A stretch of 64,000 nt of DNA from Onchidella celtica (GCA_963931925.1 OZ007582.1:22963224-23027223); one strand, 5' to 3'. Counted from the stretch's first letter, positions 1 through 12,975 are shown. The notes: generated by a model from the sequence alone, not told the origin. A program made the numbers and translations.

Positions 1-394
1 CTGTAGGATTTCCGGGATCCCGGATAGCTCAGTGGTGCACAGCGCTCAAGTGAATGAATTTGCAAACAAACACTTCTCTCCCACGCCCCGGCTTTCCCTG
101 TTGTCCTCATGATACAAAGGAAATGAACATAAACTCGGACACAAACAAACGCACCAGATTCCTGTATGTTGTAAGTTCTTTGAATTCCAGTGCCGCTTTT
201 CAGACTTCGTGAGGCCGTAAGCTGTAAAACTTGAGCCCCTCGTTTAGAAGTTGCCCTAGTAGATCTCGCAAACGTGCGAATCAAAACAAGACCTCGGCTC
301 GCCACACAAAAAAAAAACAACAACAGCAACAACAAAACATATACATCTTTTAATATTGAGAATATCATGGGTGGAGAAAAAAATCAAATGAGTC

Positions 395-690
395 AGTATT
401 GGGAAACTCTGATCTGAACAGATCATTAATTAAAACAAGACAGAGGCAACTGAAATTTCTAGGACACATCTGTCGCCTCAGGAGCCTCAAACATCTAACA
501 GTCCCACAGGGAAAATCGAAGGCAGGAAAAGCAGGGGTAGACAGAGAAAAACTTTCACTGAAAGTCTTAATTCATGGACAATAAATAAACGCCCCAACAA
601 CAACTGAGGCTGGCTGATGACAGATCCGAGTGGAGAGCCATGATCGCCAATGTCTGTTCCAGGCAGGGCAACTGATGATGATGATGATGA
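395..690 (+). mobile_element. RTE-type LINE, 3' terminal fragment
   Basis: Frame-broken remnant of the C-terminal tail of an RTE-type LINE. It contains a KFLGHI-like block, the basic stretch after it, and a closing 'ADDRSEWRAMIANVC'-like segment. It ends in a short (GAT)n tail at about 673-690, which is typical of RTE 3' ends. A close copy lies inverted at 33070-33365. The domain match is family knowledge; the tail and the second copy are seen directly. Confidence 0.7.
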
Positions 691-699
691 ATTACGTAT

Positions 700-1340
700 G
701 CTAAAAGTCATTGTAAACTTTGCCTCTGGAAAGTTAAGTGTGAAAATACAGAAAACTTGGTTACAGGTGATATATTATTATATAGTGCGTATTTGACTGA
801 CTTAAAATAATACTTAAATTAATTAAATCTAAAAAAGTAATCAAATGTCGGCCTAAACTGTAGTTTGGTTAGATTATGCCTAAGTCCGGCACCGATTAAT
901 TCTGCACGTGTAACGAGAAAAGAATTATAATGAAACAAGCAAGGGAGGCTTAGTTCTTGACCATGTTCCAAATACACGCTTAGATTTAATTCTATATGGT
1001 GCATATGTTTCAAATATCGAAAACTGAGATATTGAATAAACTGTATTTTTTCGTGCATGGCATGGTTCTGAAAACTTCAATTCTTTGAACTGGTTGCGCA
1101 CTGAGGTAAATCTGTTTTGTCTTAGTTCTAGGGTAAAAATGTAGTCGGAGGTGGCGAGAGCGAAACAATTCTGTCTCCTAGTCTGGTCAAAATATGGCAA
1201 AATAAAAAATAAAGTTGTATGTAGCAAAGCCTTGCGTACTAAATGATACTGAGACGATACATTAAAATGCAAAGGAAAAACATGCAACTCTTTGTTTTTA
1301 ACCATTATTATTTTGACTTTGCTTCAAGCCTTTGCTGCGA
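700..1340. other. AT-rich intergenic stretch, no gene seen
   Basis: Only overlapping short frames without splice context or recognisable domains. I see no repeat shared with the rest of the window. Confidence 0.5.
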
Positions 1341-1549
1341 CCCGAGACACAGAATACCGAGACGAACCATTCCTTTTCCCACTATATCTCCACAAATTGG
1401 GCGCGTATAAAGACGGTGAGAACTACTCGCTTTTTTTCAATTTTGAATGGGTATGGTGGGAATTGTTACATTGTTGACACGGATAATACGCGCGCCGGTC
1501 GACGGACGGAATTTGGGGAATTGAACCGCCTGGGTATCCTGTGTCTCGG
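1341..1549. mobile_element. MITE with CCCGAGACAC terminal inverted repeats, copy 1
   Basis: Begins CCCGAGACACAGAATACCGA and ends with the inverted form (TATCCTGTGTCTCGG), giving imperfect terminal inverted repeats of about 25 bp. The interior matches the inverted copy at 9867-10101, including a shared ACATTGTTGAC-like segment. It has no coding capacity. The superfamily is not determined because target-site duplications are unclear. Confidence 0.65.
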
Positions 1550-3118
1550 CTGCAACTCCACAGCCTTTCCGTGGTTTTTGATATAGTACTTCGCCAACTC
1601 ATTAGTCTGAGCGCGTCACAGTGTCTTGGGTCAGTTGGCGGAAAGAGAGACATCACCCACGGATTCAAAACAGATGGAAGACGAACTTGTCTCGGTGTGC
1701 CACTAGTCTAATATTAACAGATGCCACAGTGCTTTACTCAGAAGACCATAAACTTGCTGTATTTTTTTTTTCACAGCGATAATGTTTGTTTCGGTGCCCA
1801 ATTGAACTTAACTCCTTCAGTTTGTAGTGGCGGACGCACATTTTTGGAACCCTGAAGCTTGAACTGTCATGGGGCCTTTTCGCAACCGGTGGCAGTAGGG
1901 CAACACCCAAATTTCCCTCGTTAAAAAAAAAAAGGTTTCTTCAGGGCCCCGCCGGGATTGCGGGTCCTGAAGCCTAAGTTTCATTAGTTTCATTGTAGTT
2001 CCGCCTCTGTCAGTTTGTGTAGATGTCACGATGTCGTTATTGTTCCAGTCATGTATGTGTATTTTGTCGACTGTGTCATGCCAAAAAAACAACAACAAAA
2101 ACGGCACCATGGAATCACTGAGGCTTGATATTTGTGTATTTCATAGCGGCATCTCATATATCCGTCGTTTCCGTAAGCCAAGTTTTAATTTTCACATACA
2201 CCACCACCCCACCCCTGAAAAAAACAACAACAACAAAAAAAAAAACAACAACAACTGTGCACGAAAGAAGAAATCGATTCTGTTCACAGGACCAAATGAA
2301 GCAGTGTCGCCCTGCAAAACAAGTCGTTGAACTGGCGTATCTATAATTTTGGTGGTTTTGAGTTATGACTACACTCTCAATGCTCGTGGTGTGATCTAAA
2401 TTCCGACAAGATGACATATCGATATCTTTAAATACTTTTGAAGTTAGTAGCATAATTTTTTCTGAATCCAAAATAACAGAAGTGACAAGAATGTTGAAAC
2501 TTTCTCCTGTAAAATGAGAAATTGTTGATACGCCAGTACGCGAGAGATGGATGACCAAGTAGTCCGTAGATTCATGACTGGTTCATCTTTAGGTTGTATT
2601 TTTCTGGTGTAATTACTTAGTTTATTTATTTACCTATTTATTATTTTATTACAATTTGATCGTCCATCTCAGTTAAAGAAAGACAACATTACATTTTGTG
2701 GACGTTGACGAGCCATTTGATCCAGTAATAGACACAATACCCGCTCATGAGGCGCCATGAGTGAGTGACTGGATTTACATTGCATTACTAGCAAGGCAGA
2801 TGTCGTTTTCAGAAATTCATCTCAAACACACGCACATTTACATGCAAGCACGCACTCATGCGCGCGCACACACACACTTCATTGTCATCGACCTCACCCA
2901 TTAATACCTTTGGATCAGCAACAGAGAATTCCAGGTCACATTCATGAGGTCTTTCAGGAAAACCAAGTTTGCCAGCAGTACAAAGACTGTGAGTGTTTTG
3001 CTGTGAATGCATCTGAACTTTCCACACATATGGATAGAAAAATGAATAGACGAACGGAGACATCACAAGATGGACGGACACATAGACGGAGAAATAGATT
3101 GGCAGTCAGACAGACTGA
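1550..3118. other. Intergenic stretch with poly-A/CAA runs and degenerate GACA-like lead-in
   Basis: No gene recognised. It holds A-rich and (CAA)n runs near 2078-2255 and a short CA/GC-rich patch near 2826-2878. From about 3025 a degenerate GATA/GACA-like lead-in precedes the tetranucleotide array. Confidence 0.5.
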
Positions 3119-3660
<542 letters not shown>

Positions 3661-4523
3661 TATCAAATGGCAAATGGACAACTCGATACAACTTCACAAT
3701 AGATTATAAAAGGAAATGCCATTACCATAGCTGAACAGTGAAAGTGATTGAGGCGGACTTCAGTAGCTCAAAATAACAAACCAAACAAAGTGAGAGAATA
3801 CTCTGTGAGCTCAGGGTTTGCCTGGCAACCTAGCGGAACACAAAAGATCTCGTGACTTCCTGGCATGCCAGGAAACATCAATGATCCAGTGAATTACTCT
3901 GGAACAATAGTCTATCGGGAACAGTATCAAAGACCGTGGAACGCGTTGGATTGAGAAATCCAATGGTTACCACAGAAGATAAAAGGAAGCTCAGAAGAAA
4001 TGGCTTTTCACAGATCACATTACGGGGTCAGAAGTTTTCAGTTCTCTGGCCAATGCTGTCCGTTGGGTTTAACTAAAGGAAAAAAAAACAATTAACAACA
4101 TTTATTTGAAATAGCTCTATTTAGGAGCATTCCGTACAGTAAGTGCGCCCTATGGGCAGAAGGGGAGTTTGACAACCGGTACATCGCATGAAAAGCGAAG
4201 GTGGGAAGAACTGGGGACGAGTTCTGAGGACTGCACAAACGCTGTTGCATTATTGTCATGAATTAAAAAGTGTCCCAGCCAGCAACCAACTCTACGTCAG
4301 TTCGAGGTAGATTTCCTTAGGATTATCACAGGGGCAGGTTCCTCACATCAAACCGACGTCGGCGACATGTCGTAACCAACGGATCTTTGAAGGAACGACG
4401 TCATTCCAATTTGCAAACTTGACGCCAATCCCATTCGTGAGATTTCCGTAGGGTCGCTGGCTGTGGTGGTTTTATTTACCTTTTTTTAACGAAAAAGTTT
4501 TAAACTATAATTTTAAACATAAT
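3661..4523. other. Intergenic stretch; weak inverted-repeat element near 4275-4466
   Basis: No coding region seen. CCAGCCAGCAACCAACTCTACG at the left and an imperfect inverted counterpart (CGTAGGGTCGCTGGCTG) near 4450-4466 suggest a decayed short TIR element. A central segment (CATCAAACCGACG) recurs near 44655. Confidence 0.35.
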
Positions 4524-4954
4524 TATAGGCCCATTGCGCATATCGGCCATCGCTGATGTAAGGACCGACGCATCACCATGGCGATTGTAGCATTGATTTT
4601 GATTCGTTAGCTGATTTGCACTACGAGCACTTGAGGCGTCGCGAACCAACCAGCGCGGCGAGCTAAAAGTAGTGCACTACAGTAAACAATGGCACCTATG
4701 TACATGTTCAATGGGAGACGTTCGGTCAATTCTTTCACTTCCTTTCCCTTGTTTACACGGATCGTAGGGAATCTGACCAGCTTGGATCTATCCTTTCCAC
4801 CCTGTCATAACAGTCAACTGCAATGCAACCAGCAGCCATTTTAACCGCTTAGACATATCTCGAAGTTACACTCAGCAGCTGATCCACCGGCCATCTTGGG
4901 TGTTGGAAAAACAAAACAAAAACACTCTGTGACGTCATTCGCAATGGGCCTATA
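4524..4954. mobile_element. MITE with TATAGGCCCATTGCG terminal inverted repeats
   Basis: The left end TATAGGCCCATTGCG (4524-4538) and the right end CGCAATGGGCCTATA (4940-4954) are perfect 15-bp inverted repeats bounding 431 bp without coding capacity. The outer TA dinucleotides could be a TA target-site duplication, as in Tc1/mariner-type elements, but that is inference. Confidence 0.75.
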
Positions 4955-5644
4955 GACTATGTATATAATGGAACAGTAAATTATTCCATGCAAAAAACAC
5001 TTCAAGTTTCAAAACATCAAAACCTTGTCATGGATATATTCGTTATTTTAATAGTCGTTAGTCATACACCTGTACAAGTGGGAAACGGGAGCAGAGGCCA
5101 GGCATACAAAAAGTGTACACAGGGTTATCTGGGAAATCATTAGAATCCAGCGCACGCACTTCATGGATCAGTGTGGAAACTTACCCCGCCCCCCCCCCCC
5201 CTCATCCCGACCCTAGTTTGCTTAGTGATTCATCAAAATGAACCCACTGACATGTAAAAATTGTGGGAAAACTTGGTCTCATCCAAAGAATGTAGAGCAG
5301 TAACATTCTTTATCTCGTCCTGTGTAGTGTTTTAAAGAGTAGAGTAAACCACGATGAGTGCTTCCGTCTCTGATAGTGGGATGAATCCGATAGTTCCTCT
5401 GCTTTTTTTCACCTCCGATTCCTTCGTAAATATAGCCGGTAAATATATTGTGTCCGATGATGGTCGTAAACTGGTGTGTGTAGTGTGTTGTGTTTGCGTC
5501 ACGGTCGCACATCTCAGGCGCCCGTCTGACGTCTACACAGCCAGTGTGCCATTGCTCTAAGGCCAGGGGCATGCAAGTGATTTTTTAGTTATCAGTCAGA
5601 GAAACTACTTACTTACCGGAATTACAATGTTACTTTTCACGTCG
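4955..5644. other. Intergenic stretch, no gene seen
   Basis: Contains a C-rich run near 5187-5200. Short overlapping frames on both strands at 5279-5572 have no domain or splice support. Confidence 0.5.
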
Positions 5645-6301
5645 CAGATTGAAAAATCCCGCGTGTGCCCTTCGAACAGGAGGACCGTTTGTTCTATTCC
5701 GGTAACTAAATAGTTTCTCCGTCCGGGCAACTTAAAAATCACTCGTGTGCACATCGAAGAGGGGGGCTGTTTGTTCTATTCCGGTAACTATATAGTTTCT
5801 GGGACTGGGGAACTTAAAAATCACTCGTGTGCACATCGAAGAGGGGGACTGTTTGTTCTATTCCGGTAACTATATAGTTTCTCGGACTGGGGAACTTAAA
5901 AATCACTCGTGTGCACATCGAAGAGGAGGACTGTTTGTTCTAATCCGGTAACTAAATAGTTTCTCCGTCCGGGCAACTTAAAAATCGCTCGTGTGCACAT
6001 CGAAGAGGAGGACTGTTTGTTCTATTCCGGTAACTATAGTTTCTCGGACTGGGGAACTTAAAAATCACTCGTGTGCACATCGAAGAGGAGGACTGTTTGT
6101 TCTAATCCGGTAACTAAATAGTTTCTCCGTCCGGGCAACTTAAAAATCGCTCGTGTGCACATCGAAGAGGAGGACTGTTTGTTCTATTCCGGTAACTATA
6201 GTTTCTCGGACTGGGGAACTTAAAAATCACTCGTGTGCACATCGAAGAGGAGGACTGTTTGTTCTAATCCGGTAACTAAATAGTTTCTCGGACTGGGGAA
6301 C
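5645..6301. repeat. Tandem array, about 82-bp unit with 162-bp dimers
   Basis: About eight head-to-tail units. The segment CTTAAAAATC recurs near 5731, 5813, 5895, 5977, 6057, 6139, 6219 and 6301, a spacing of 80-82 bp. Units alternate between a 'CCGTCCGGGCAAC' and a 'CGGACTGGGGAAC' version. The last four form near-identical 162-bp dimers, a small higher-order structure. Every unit carries TGCACATCGAAGAGG. Confidence 0.93.
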
Positions 6302-6494
6302 TAAACAAATCATCCATGTACATCTGGCCTGACTTGTAACAAAACAAACGACAGTATTTCATACCCACAGCTTAGGAAATAAATTTTAAATTACATTAAT
6401 CGGAATAGCGGACTGAAATGTAACTTTATACAACAGTCTGAAAACAGTTAAACGCTACACGTTTCGTCAGTAAACACAATGCAATTTCAGCGTA

Positions 6495-6842
6495 AAGATA
6501 TGTTTCCACCGAACGAAGCCAGGCCCGGCACGGCCCAGCCCAGCCTGCCAAGAATGCACGTGATGTTTATGTTTATTTTTTTATCATTGTTAAATTAAGA
6601 CACCATCAAACGTTTTTCGCCGTCTGAACACGGCACACCACAGCCACCAACTTACTTTCTTATCCTCTTTGGAAGTAATTATGACATCTGCTGCTAATAT
6701 TAGAAACGCACATCATACAGTGACACACTGTTCTACCCGACGGCAGAAATGATGGACCTAGTGAAAACGTCAGGGGCCTAGGCAAGCCAGGCCGGGGTGG
6801 GGCGCGGCCGACCTGGGCCGACTTCCGTGGAAAGATACACTA
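6495..6842. mobile_element. MITE-like element with imperfect GC-rich TIRs
   Basis: The left end (GATATGTTTCCACCGAACGA) and the inverted right end (GTATCTTTCCACGGAAGTCG) match imperfectly over about 35 bp and continue into GGCC-rich arms. The interior is non-coding. The TTTCCACGGAA terminal style resembles the element at 34240-34446. Confidence 0.5.
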
Positions 6843-7074
6843 AAGCCTCCCTGATGTTATAGCTGGCTAATGGCACGATCACTCAGGTCAGTTAAATATT
6901 AATTTGTAACTTAGTCCATTGATTTGATTTAATTACAAACAGCCTTTGTATTTCATTAAGGCAGCCAGCTCGCCAATACTAAATGAGATAACGCGTATGC
7001 TGGATTCAGTGGGAAAGGGCAGTGTTCTCAACAAAATCAGTAGCACGGCAGAGAGCCGTGAGAGAAAAGATGGG

Positions 7075-7560
7075 GGGGGGGGATAATGAGAGACTGACAG
7101 AGAAAGAAAGAGGGACAGAGAGAGAGAGAATGAGAAAGACTGAGAAAGAATGAGACTGACAGAGAATAAGAGAAAAGATGAGGGGAGAATGAGAGAGAAT
7201 GACAGAAAGAGTGAGAGAATGAGACAGAGAGAGAAGGAGAGTGAGAGAATGAGAAAGAAGGAGAGCAAGAGAGAGAGAGAGAGAGAGAATGGGAAAGAGA
7301 GAGTGAGAGAATGAGAGTGTGTGTGTGTGATCATGAGCGACAGAGTGTGTGTATGAGAGAGTGAAAGGCTGTGTGTTTGTGAGAGAGAGAATGAGAAAGA
7401 GAGGACGAGAGAGTGGATGAAAGAGAATGGGAAAGAGTGAGTGAGAGAATAAGAGAGAGAGAGAGAACGAGAGAGAATGAGAGACTGTGAGAGAGAGAAA
7501 ATGGAAGAATGGGCGAGTGAGAAAGAAAGAGAAAAAAATGACGGAAGAAGACAGAAAAAG
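7075..7560. repeat. Purine-rich (GAGA/GAAA) low-complexity tract
   Basis: About 485 bp of nearly uninterrupted purines on the plus strand, made of GAGA, GAATGAGA and GAAAGA words with a short GT run at 7318-7328. Minus-strand frames of Ser-Leu-His composition are compositional artefacts. Confidence 0.9.
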
Positions 7561-8042
7561 AACGAAATGGAAATATAGAACTTGTATAAAATGAAATAAA
7601 TCTAGTCCTCCGTCGTCTTCCTTCTTCGTTCCTCCCATGTAATGACAGCACAGTCTGTCTCCCGGCAATATCCTTCAATTCACTAACCTCTCCACGGACT
7701 CGCGCAGCCTCGTTCCCGGTACGGGTTACATTAAAAATTAAGATGTGTCTCCGAGAAGAAGGAAGAACGCCAACGCATCATAGCCTAGAGCATTATTATT
7801 ATCTTCAATCATACACAACACAGCAATTTAGCCACGGCAACAGGAAGGGATGATCTGTAACACTGGCAACAGTTACAAAAGTGACCCAAAAATACAATAC
7901 AACAGAATTTGACCACAGAGAATAAAGCTCTTGTTTGGGAACAAAATCAAATTAAAAAGCCAAATAGAGAGAATACTGAGCTGTGTACACTGTTCAACTA
8001 AAATATATAATTTACAATGTAAAATACCACGGTATGTGTTTC
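7561..8042. other. Intergenic stretch, no gene seen
   Basis: Unremarkable AT-rich sequence between the purine tract and the SINE. Confidence 0.5.
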
Positions 8043-8390
8043 GGTCTTTATATTTTAGGAGGTTCCCTGTCACTGGCATTTATACCTGACTGTCTTTTCT
8101 TGTTCTTGTTTCTGTGTGTTTTTATGGTAAGGATTAGGTTTTAAGACTTTTGCCCGGGCAGCGGCCTTGTTCGGCCGACTCTTCTCGACTTTTAATTGCC
8201 AAGGTATTTTTAACGTGGGCAACGTGCACACGGGCCCTCCGAGTTTTTCGTCCTCATCCGAGAAGACTAGGTGTTCGACCCTACCTACTATAGGACCAGA
8301 GATAAGGACATGCCTGCGCCGACCAGGGATCGAACCTGGTACCTTCGGCATGAAAGGCTAGCACTTGTCCTCTAGGTACCGTAACAACAG
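8043..8390 (-). mobile_element. tRNA-headed SINE, copy A
   Basis: On the minus strand a tRNA-like head has an A-box-like element and a clear B box (GGTTCGATCCC). A conserved body follows that includes CCTAGTCTTCTCGGATGAGG and GTGCACGTTGCCCACGTTAA. The 3' end reads AACCTCCTAAAATATAAAGA. Copy B at 23910-24389 shares head, body and tail in the same order. The GCACGTTAAA-type body resembles tRNA-derived SINEs known from molluscs, but the exact family is not assigned. Confidence 0.75.
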
Positions 8391-9063
8391 CTCAGAAATA
8401 GTGCACTAACTGTCACAGTCTTATGGTCACTGGCGTGGCGTTACCCATTAGGAGTAGGAAAGACTCAGTTGAGTCAGTTAGGGACAGTCTTGGTGCATTT
8501 TCCAATTGAAAATGCAATAAACTTTGTGTGTTTGTTGGAGATGGGCATACCAATATTGACCTCTTATTTCCATCATATTTCTGTGTATTTTGAATGACGT
8601 CGACCCAAAGCTAGAAAAAAAATGAAAGGGAGATTTTTTTTTTATTGCAAAAAGTTTTTACTAGGTACAGCGATGCTCCACAAGTCCTCTTGTAATGTCC
8701 ATTTAACTTTCCAGAGTGACCCTCAAAAGTGATCATTACAGACATCAAAACTGAACCATTGACATCTTCCTTATTCAGTATCAAAACTTGAAATTTAAAA
8801 GAACAATAAGTTACTCAAATATCCGTTGTTTGTAGCCAGACTGACCACAGGCCATGTAACTGACCAGAAATACCACTTTTGACGCTCTCCCAGGATTTTC
8901 AATTTTTTGTTGTTGTTTTTTTCTCATTTGGGGTGGAGGGATCAGATTGAAATACGATTTGGAATGTATTCATACAATGCATGGCTCAGTGATTGCAGAT
9001 AAACGAATAGATAAGCACACCATGCAAAGAACAGAATAAAAAGTAGATAGATGTTTATATGTA
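8391..9063. other. Intergenic stretch, no gene seen
   Basis: AT-rich with poly-T runs; no domain, splice-supported frame or shared repeat recognised. Confidence 0.5.
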
Positions 9064-9475
9064 AACTAGCTGAGGTCCCCGGCCCTGCCCGGGATAAATC
9101 GGTTTGAATATTAGTTTCAGTTCTGGGTGGTTATTATGGACCTGCTTCATCTTGCCTGTTCCTATTTGTTTATTTTATTTTTGTTTGTTTGTTTTTAAAT
9201 AAGTCTTACTGCTCTCCTTTGTGAGCTAACACCCTGCGCATCCCATACAATAGCATGATTTGCGCACGGGTTAGTGTGTTTGATAGAGAACACATCGCAG
9301 GAAGTGATAACGAAACCTTAAAATGGCGAACCATGACTCGAAATAGATCTAAAATTGGTGAAACCGATTTGAGACTTCTATTGAAAACTGTGCACCCTTA
9401 CATCCATTCTGATGCACTATATAAAGTTTGAAGTCTGAGTGTTGAGTGGTTCAGAAGCCTTTTGCAACGAAAAAT
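9064..9475 (+). repeat. Interspersed repeat beginning CTAGCTGAGGTCCCCGGCC
   Basis: The first 45 bp (CTAGCTGAG, a CCCGG palindrome, GGATAAATC) match the starts of the repeats at 11404 (plus) and about 60166 (minus). This marks one interspersed family with divergent bodies. No coding capacity is seen. It may be the 3' part of a LINE or a derived SINE. Confidence 0.5.
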
Positions 9476-9866
9476 CTCAAGTCCGCAAATATGTATAGTA
9501 TAGATAAGAAAAAGGATTTAAAGTATGTAAATAGATAGAAACAAAAGAAAATAATCATATAAACTAGAAAAAAAAATTCACACAAAAAGATAGAAAAGCT
9601 GGGTAATTTTTCTTTTTTTTCTTTAGGTAAATGGTCATTTTCCCTCTCGATGGCAACATTAACAGACACACCGATGAAATAATTGAATGGAAGGAAAAAA
9701 AAAAAGACAAAACTGAAGAGAATTAGAAAAAAGAACGACATAAACCGTAGAAATACATTACCAGAAACAGCACGCCTTTTTTTTTTTTTTTCATGCTCAC
9801 GGAGAATAGTCACTGTTAGTGAAAAAAAAGTGGGCGCGGCAATGTTATCTCCGGGATGAAATTAAA
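9476..9866. other. A/T-rich stretch with poly-A and poly-T runs
   Basis: A minus-strand frame rich in Phe and Lys arises from A- and T-runs. There is no evidence of a gene. Confidence 0.5.
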
Positions 9867-10101
9867 CCCGAGACGTAGGATACCGGGACGGTTCAATTCG
9901 CTAAATTTAGTCCGTCGACTTGCCCGCGTATCATCCCTGTCAACAATGCAACAACTCGCACCACACGCCTTCATAATTCAACGAAAAAGACTAGTACACA
10001 GAGCTCTGTGGGTAGTACTCACCGTGTTCATGCACGCACAAGTTGTGGACATAATTATAGTGAAAGAAGGAATGGTCCGCCTCGATATTCTGTGTCTCGG
10101 G
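9867..10101. mobile_element. MITE with CCCGAGAC terminal inverted repeats, copy 2
   Basis: Left end CCCGAGACGTAGGATACCGG; inverted right end CCCGAGACACAGAATATCGA. It is inverted relative to the copy at 1341-1549 and shares its interior. The plus-strand 82-codon frame across it has no recognisable domain. Confidence 0.68.
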
Positions 10102-10859
10102 TAATATTATCTATGGGGCGAAATTTAGCAGCCTGTTAGCAATTCGATTAGTGAATGCGACACCAGGAGGAGAAAGTTTCGACTTGTGCCCAGAATAGAA
10201 TGGCCACTGATGCATTCAACTGGGTTATCGTTAGCGGACCTTAGTATGTTACATAGTGAACTGTAACTGACCAGTGAACACAACCCAGTATTTTCTGTCT
10301 TCGGATTTGTAATCAGACTATGGTCCAATAACAATAGCTTCAAATTATGACTGTGTCACCTTATCCCGAGGCATATACAAACAAAAAGAAAAAAGAAGGA
10401 AAGAAATTATCGATCTGTTGAAATCATTAAGTGTTGTCAAACAAAGACTAGACGATTCATGCACTGAACTGAACTGTTTATTTTCTATTTTGATTTTTTT
10501 CTCTCGTTCTTTTCAGTCCTTTCACCGCCAATGGAGGAGACCGAGTTTATTCTGCAAAGAATCAATACGGTTTCCTTTGAACAGGCACACGGCTGCCTTT
10601 CATTAGATCACCAAACAAAACTTGTTTTAGCGATCTGCCACAGTCTCGACGAGTAGCTCCGTCCAAATTTATGAATGCAGATCGAAAATAAATTGAAATC
10701 GAGGATACGCCTATGAAATGGAGTAATTTTTAATCAAACTAGACCACTGATTGGGCTGAATAAAGGCCCCCAAAGAAAGAATGAAACATGCGAAATGAAG
10801 TGCTTCTGAAGAGCAGCAAACAAGACCAGAAGAGACAAAATTAGAAACGAAGACATTAG
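10102..10859. other. Intergenic stretch, no gene seen
   Basis: Only short frames without motif or splice support. Confidence 0.5.
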
Positions 10860-11165
10860 AGGAATAGTAGGACGGAACCTGTAACAGATTACATACACAA
10901 ACAGCAGATCAAATTTCATGGTTTGGACATCTTAAGAGAGTGCCGCCACACCAGCCAGCACTGCGAGCATATACCACCATAACCTCCGGATCAAGAGACA
11001 GAGGAAGACCAAGAAAAACGATGGGAAGAAGAACTGATTGAAATTGGTAAGAAACACAACCTCACTCCAACTAAGGCCACACACCTCGCTTTGGACCGAC
11101 GCTTGAATCATCCCACGACGTTTCCCGGCAACAGCGGAAGAACTAACTAACTAACTGAATGGGCC
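10860..11165 (+). mobile_element. LINE 3' fragment with (AACT)n tail
   Basis: Translated with frame breaks, it shows the post-reverse-transcriptase tail of RTE-like LINEs: an 'IKWFGHLKR'-like block, a basic 'RGRPRKTWEEEL'-like block, and a final 'ALDRR'-like segment. It ends in AACTAACTAACTAACT at about 11141-11156, a plausible LINE tail. Both the frame and the 5' part are lost. Confidence 0.6.
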
Positions 11166-11403
11166 ACACCCAGAATGATAAATCTGCACTATTACAATCA
11201 TACAGCCTTTGCAAAGCCTAGTTGATATCACTAGATTATTCATGGGATTCAGCGTACCATTACAACATTATGCCGGTCCTATCATGAAACCCCGCAAGTG
11301 CGAAATGTCTAATTTTGCAGGAGGTGAAAAACAACAACAACAACAACAACAACAACCCTCCTTTACTTGAGATGAATTAAGGACCTTAAATACATTTTAG
11401 TTA

Positions 11404-11660
11404 CTAGTTGAGATACCGGGCATTATCTGGGATAAATCTGTGAACCCACCGATCGATCTTTCTCTCTCTTTTTGGTCTAGAAAGCTTCCCATATTCTACA
11501 GTCTTACTTCAGCTTTCATGCGCGCCAGAGCACTAAGCACTCAATTTCTGGTAGGGAAATTGTGCGCACCGAATTGAACGCGTATTAATACGTCGTTTCC
11601 GGTGCGGTGAATTTACTACAGGGAGCTAAATTAAAGGTCACTGTATTTTACATCTTTACA
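11404..11660 (+). repeat. CTAGTTGAG/CCGGGCATTATC interspersed repeat, copy 2
   Basis: About 250 bp aligned by eye with the inverted stretch at 59935-60166. Shared blocks include CATTATC-GGGAT, GTGAACCCACCG, TTTTTGGTCTA, TTTCTGGTAGGGAAATT and GTCACTGTA. Non-coding. Confidence 0.65.
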
Positions 11661-12639
11661 ACTTATTATCTAAAAATACCTGAAACTTGAATCAACACAG
11701 TAGGGCGATACAAAAGCAATAGTTGAAAATAAGATTTTGGGGAAAACCCAGGGAGCTGAATGTAGGTCAGCCATCTAAAAGAGTGGTGAGTGGAGAAGGT
11801 GAGGCAAACAACTGGCCATGAATAAACTTCAGACTACTCATATCAAGTGACTGGTACGAAATGCAATGTTTGTCTCACTTAAGAGTAAGCTTAAGGTCAG
11901 AGAATTTGGGAATTTTTTGTAAAAGTGGTGAAGCCTATTGGGCTGGATTAGTTGGGGAATCGTCTTATAGACGTACTAACTATAAAAGAAGAAGAAGAAA
12001 CTGTCGTTTAGGCTGTAGCATCGACCAAAAAAAAAAAAAAAAAGCCAAAATCGCACCACAATGAATTACTCCCGCCGCTATTTTTTATAAATAATAAATA
12101 TAAGAAAAAACACTTAGAATATTGCAATCCTTAATTAAAAGACAAAACAAACTTCCTTCCAGGACTTAATCTTTTGGGCAAAAAATAGTTGTGATATGCA
12201 GTTGTGCTAATACATTTGAGCCGTTTCATGAAAGGGGCAGCGATTGCTTTCCGGAATAAGCTGTGGGTTGTCATGGAATATTCATTATGTCTTGAATATG
12301 CCTAGATTTATAAAAGCCATGAGACAAACCATTCAGAAACCCAACAAAGCGGCACATCATGATCATTATGGTAACCACAAATGATAGATATTTTACAATA
12401 TATCATGGCACGTAGCACATACGTTTCATTTTGGCATTTCTTTAGCCTCCCCGAATGTACGCTTTTCATACCTTCGACCACAACCCCTCGTAAAGTACGG
12501 GGTGTAAAAAAGCGTCAAAATTATGAGTACGTACGTTATGGGTGACCTCAAATGCTACAGTGGTTGTGTGTTGAGGTCTCTGTTTGGGGGGCGGGGGCGG
12601 ATTTCTTGCAGTTGGCATTTGCATCTCTCTTTTTCTTGT
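11661..12639. other. Intergenic stretch with a short (AAG)n run
   Basis: AAGAAGAAGAAGAAA near 11985 resembles the tail of the I-like LINE at 15.3 kb, but no LINE coding sequence is visible before it. Otherwise AT-rich and without a recognisable gene. Confidence 0.45.
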
Positions 12640-12975
12640 TCTATTTCTCCTGGTTCTTCTCTTTGTTGTTGTTTCTGTTGTTCTCTTGGCTTTCTTAGTC
12701 CTCAAAAGGGCTCCCTAATGGGTTGCCTTGTTCGTGTCCTCGTCCTGGCTTTCTTTTCCTCCTTGGCCCTCAAAAAGGCTCCCAAACGGGATTCCTTTCC
12801 TTCTTGGCTCTCAAAACGGCTCCCAAATAAGTTGTCTTGTTCGTGTCCTCGTCTTAGCCGTTTGTTCCTTCTTGGCCCCCAAAAGGGCTCCCAAACAGGT
12901 TACTTTGTTCTTGTCCTCGTCTTGGTCTTCTTTCCCTCCTTAATCTTAGTCCTCAAAAAGGCTCCTCAGCGGGCT
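12640..12975. repeat. Degenerate minisatellite with CTCAAAAGGGCTCCC units
   Basis: Four to five diverged repeats containing CTTGGCCCTCAAAAAGGCTC and TTGTTCGTGTCCTCGTC, spaced roughly 50-115 bp. The plus-strand frame 12523-13173 reads across them; its repeated LKKAP/LSFCS-like pattern reflects the DNA repeat and is not evidence of a protein. Confidence 0.7.

Noticed and set aside
15-60. tRNA A-box-like TAGCTCAGTGG at the window start
   Set aside because: No B box (GGTTCGANTCC) at the right distance and no cloverleaf. Possibly a cut SINE head, but too little to call.
6933-7678. Ser/Leu/His-rich minus-strand frames up to 220 codons
   Set aside because: They arise from the purine-rich tract and carry no domain.
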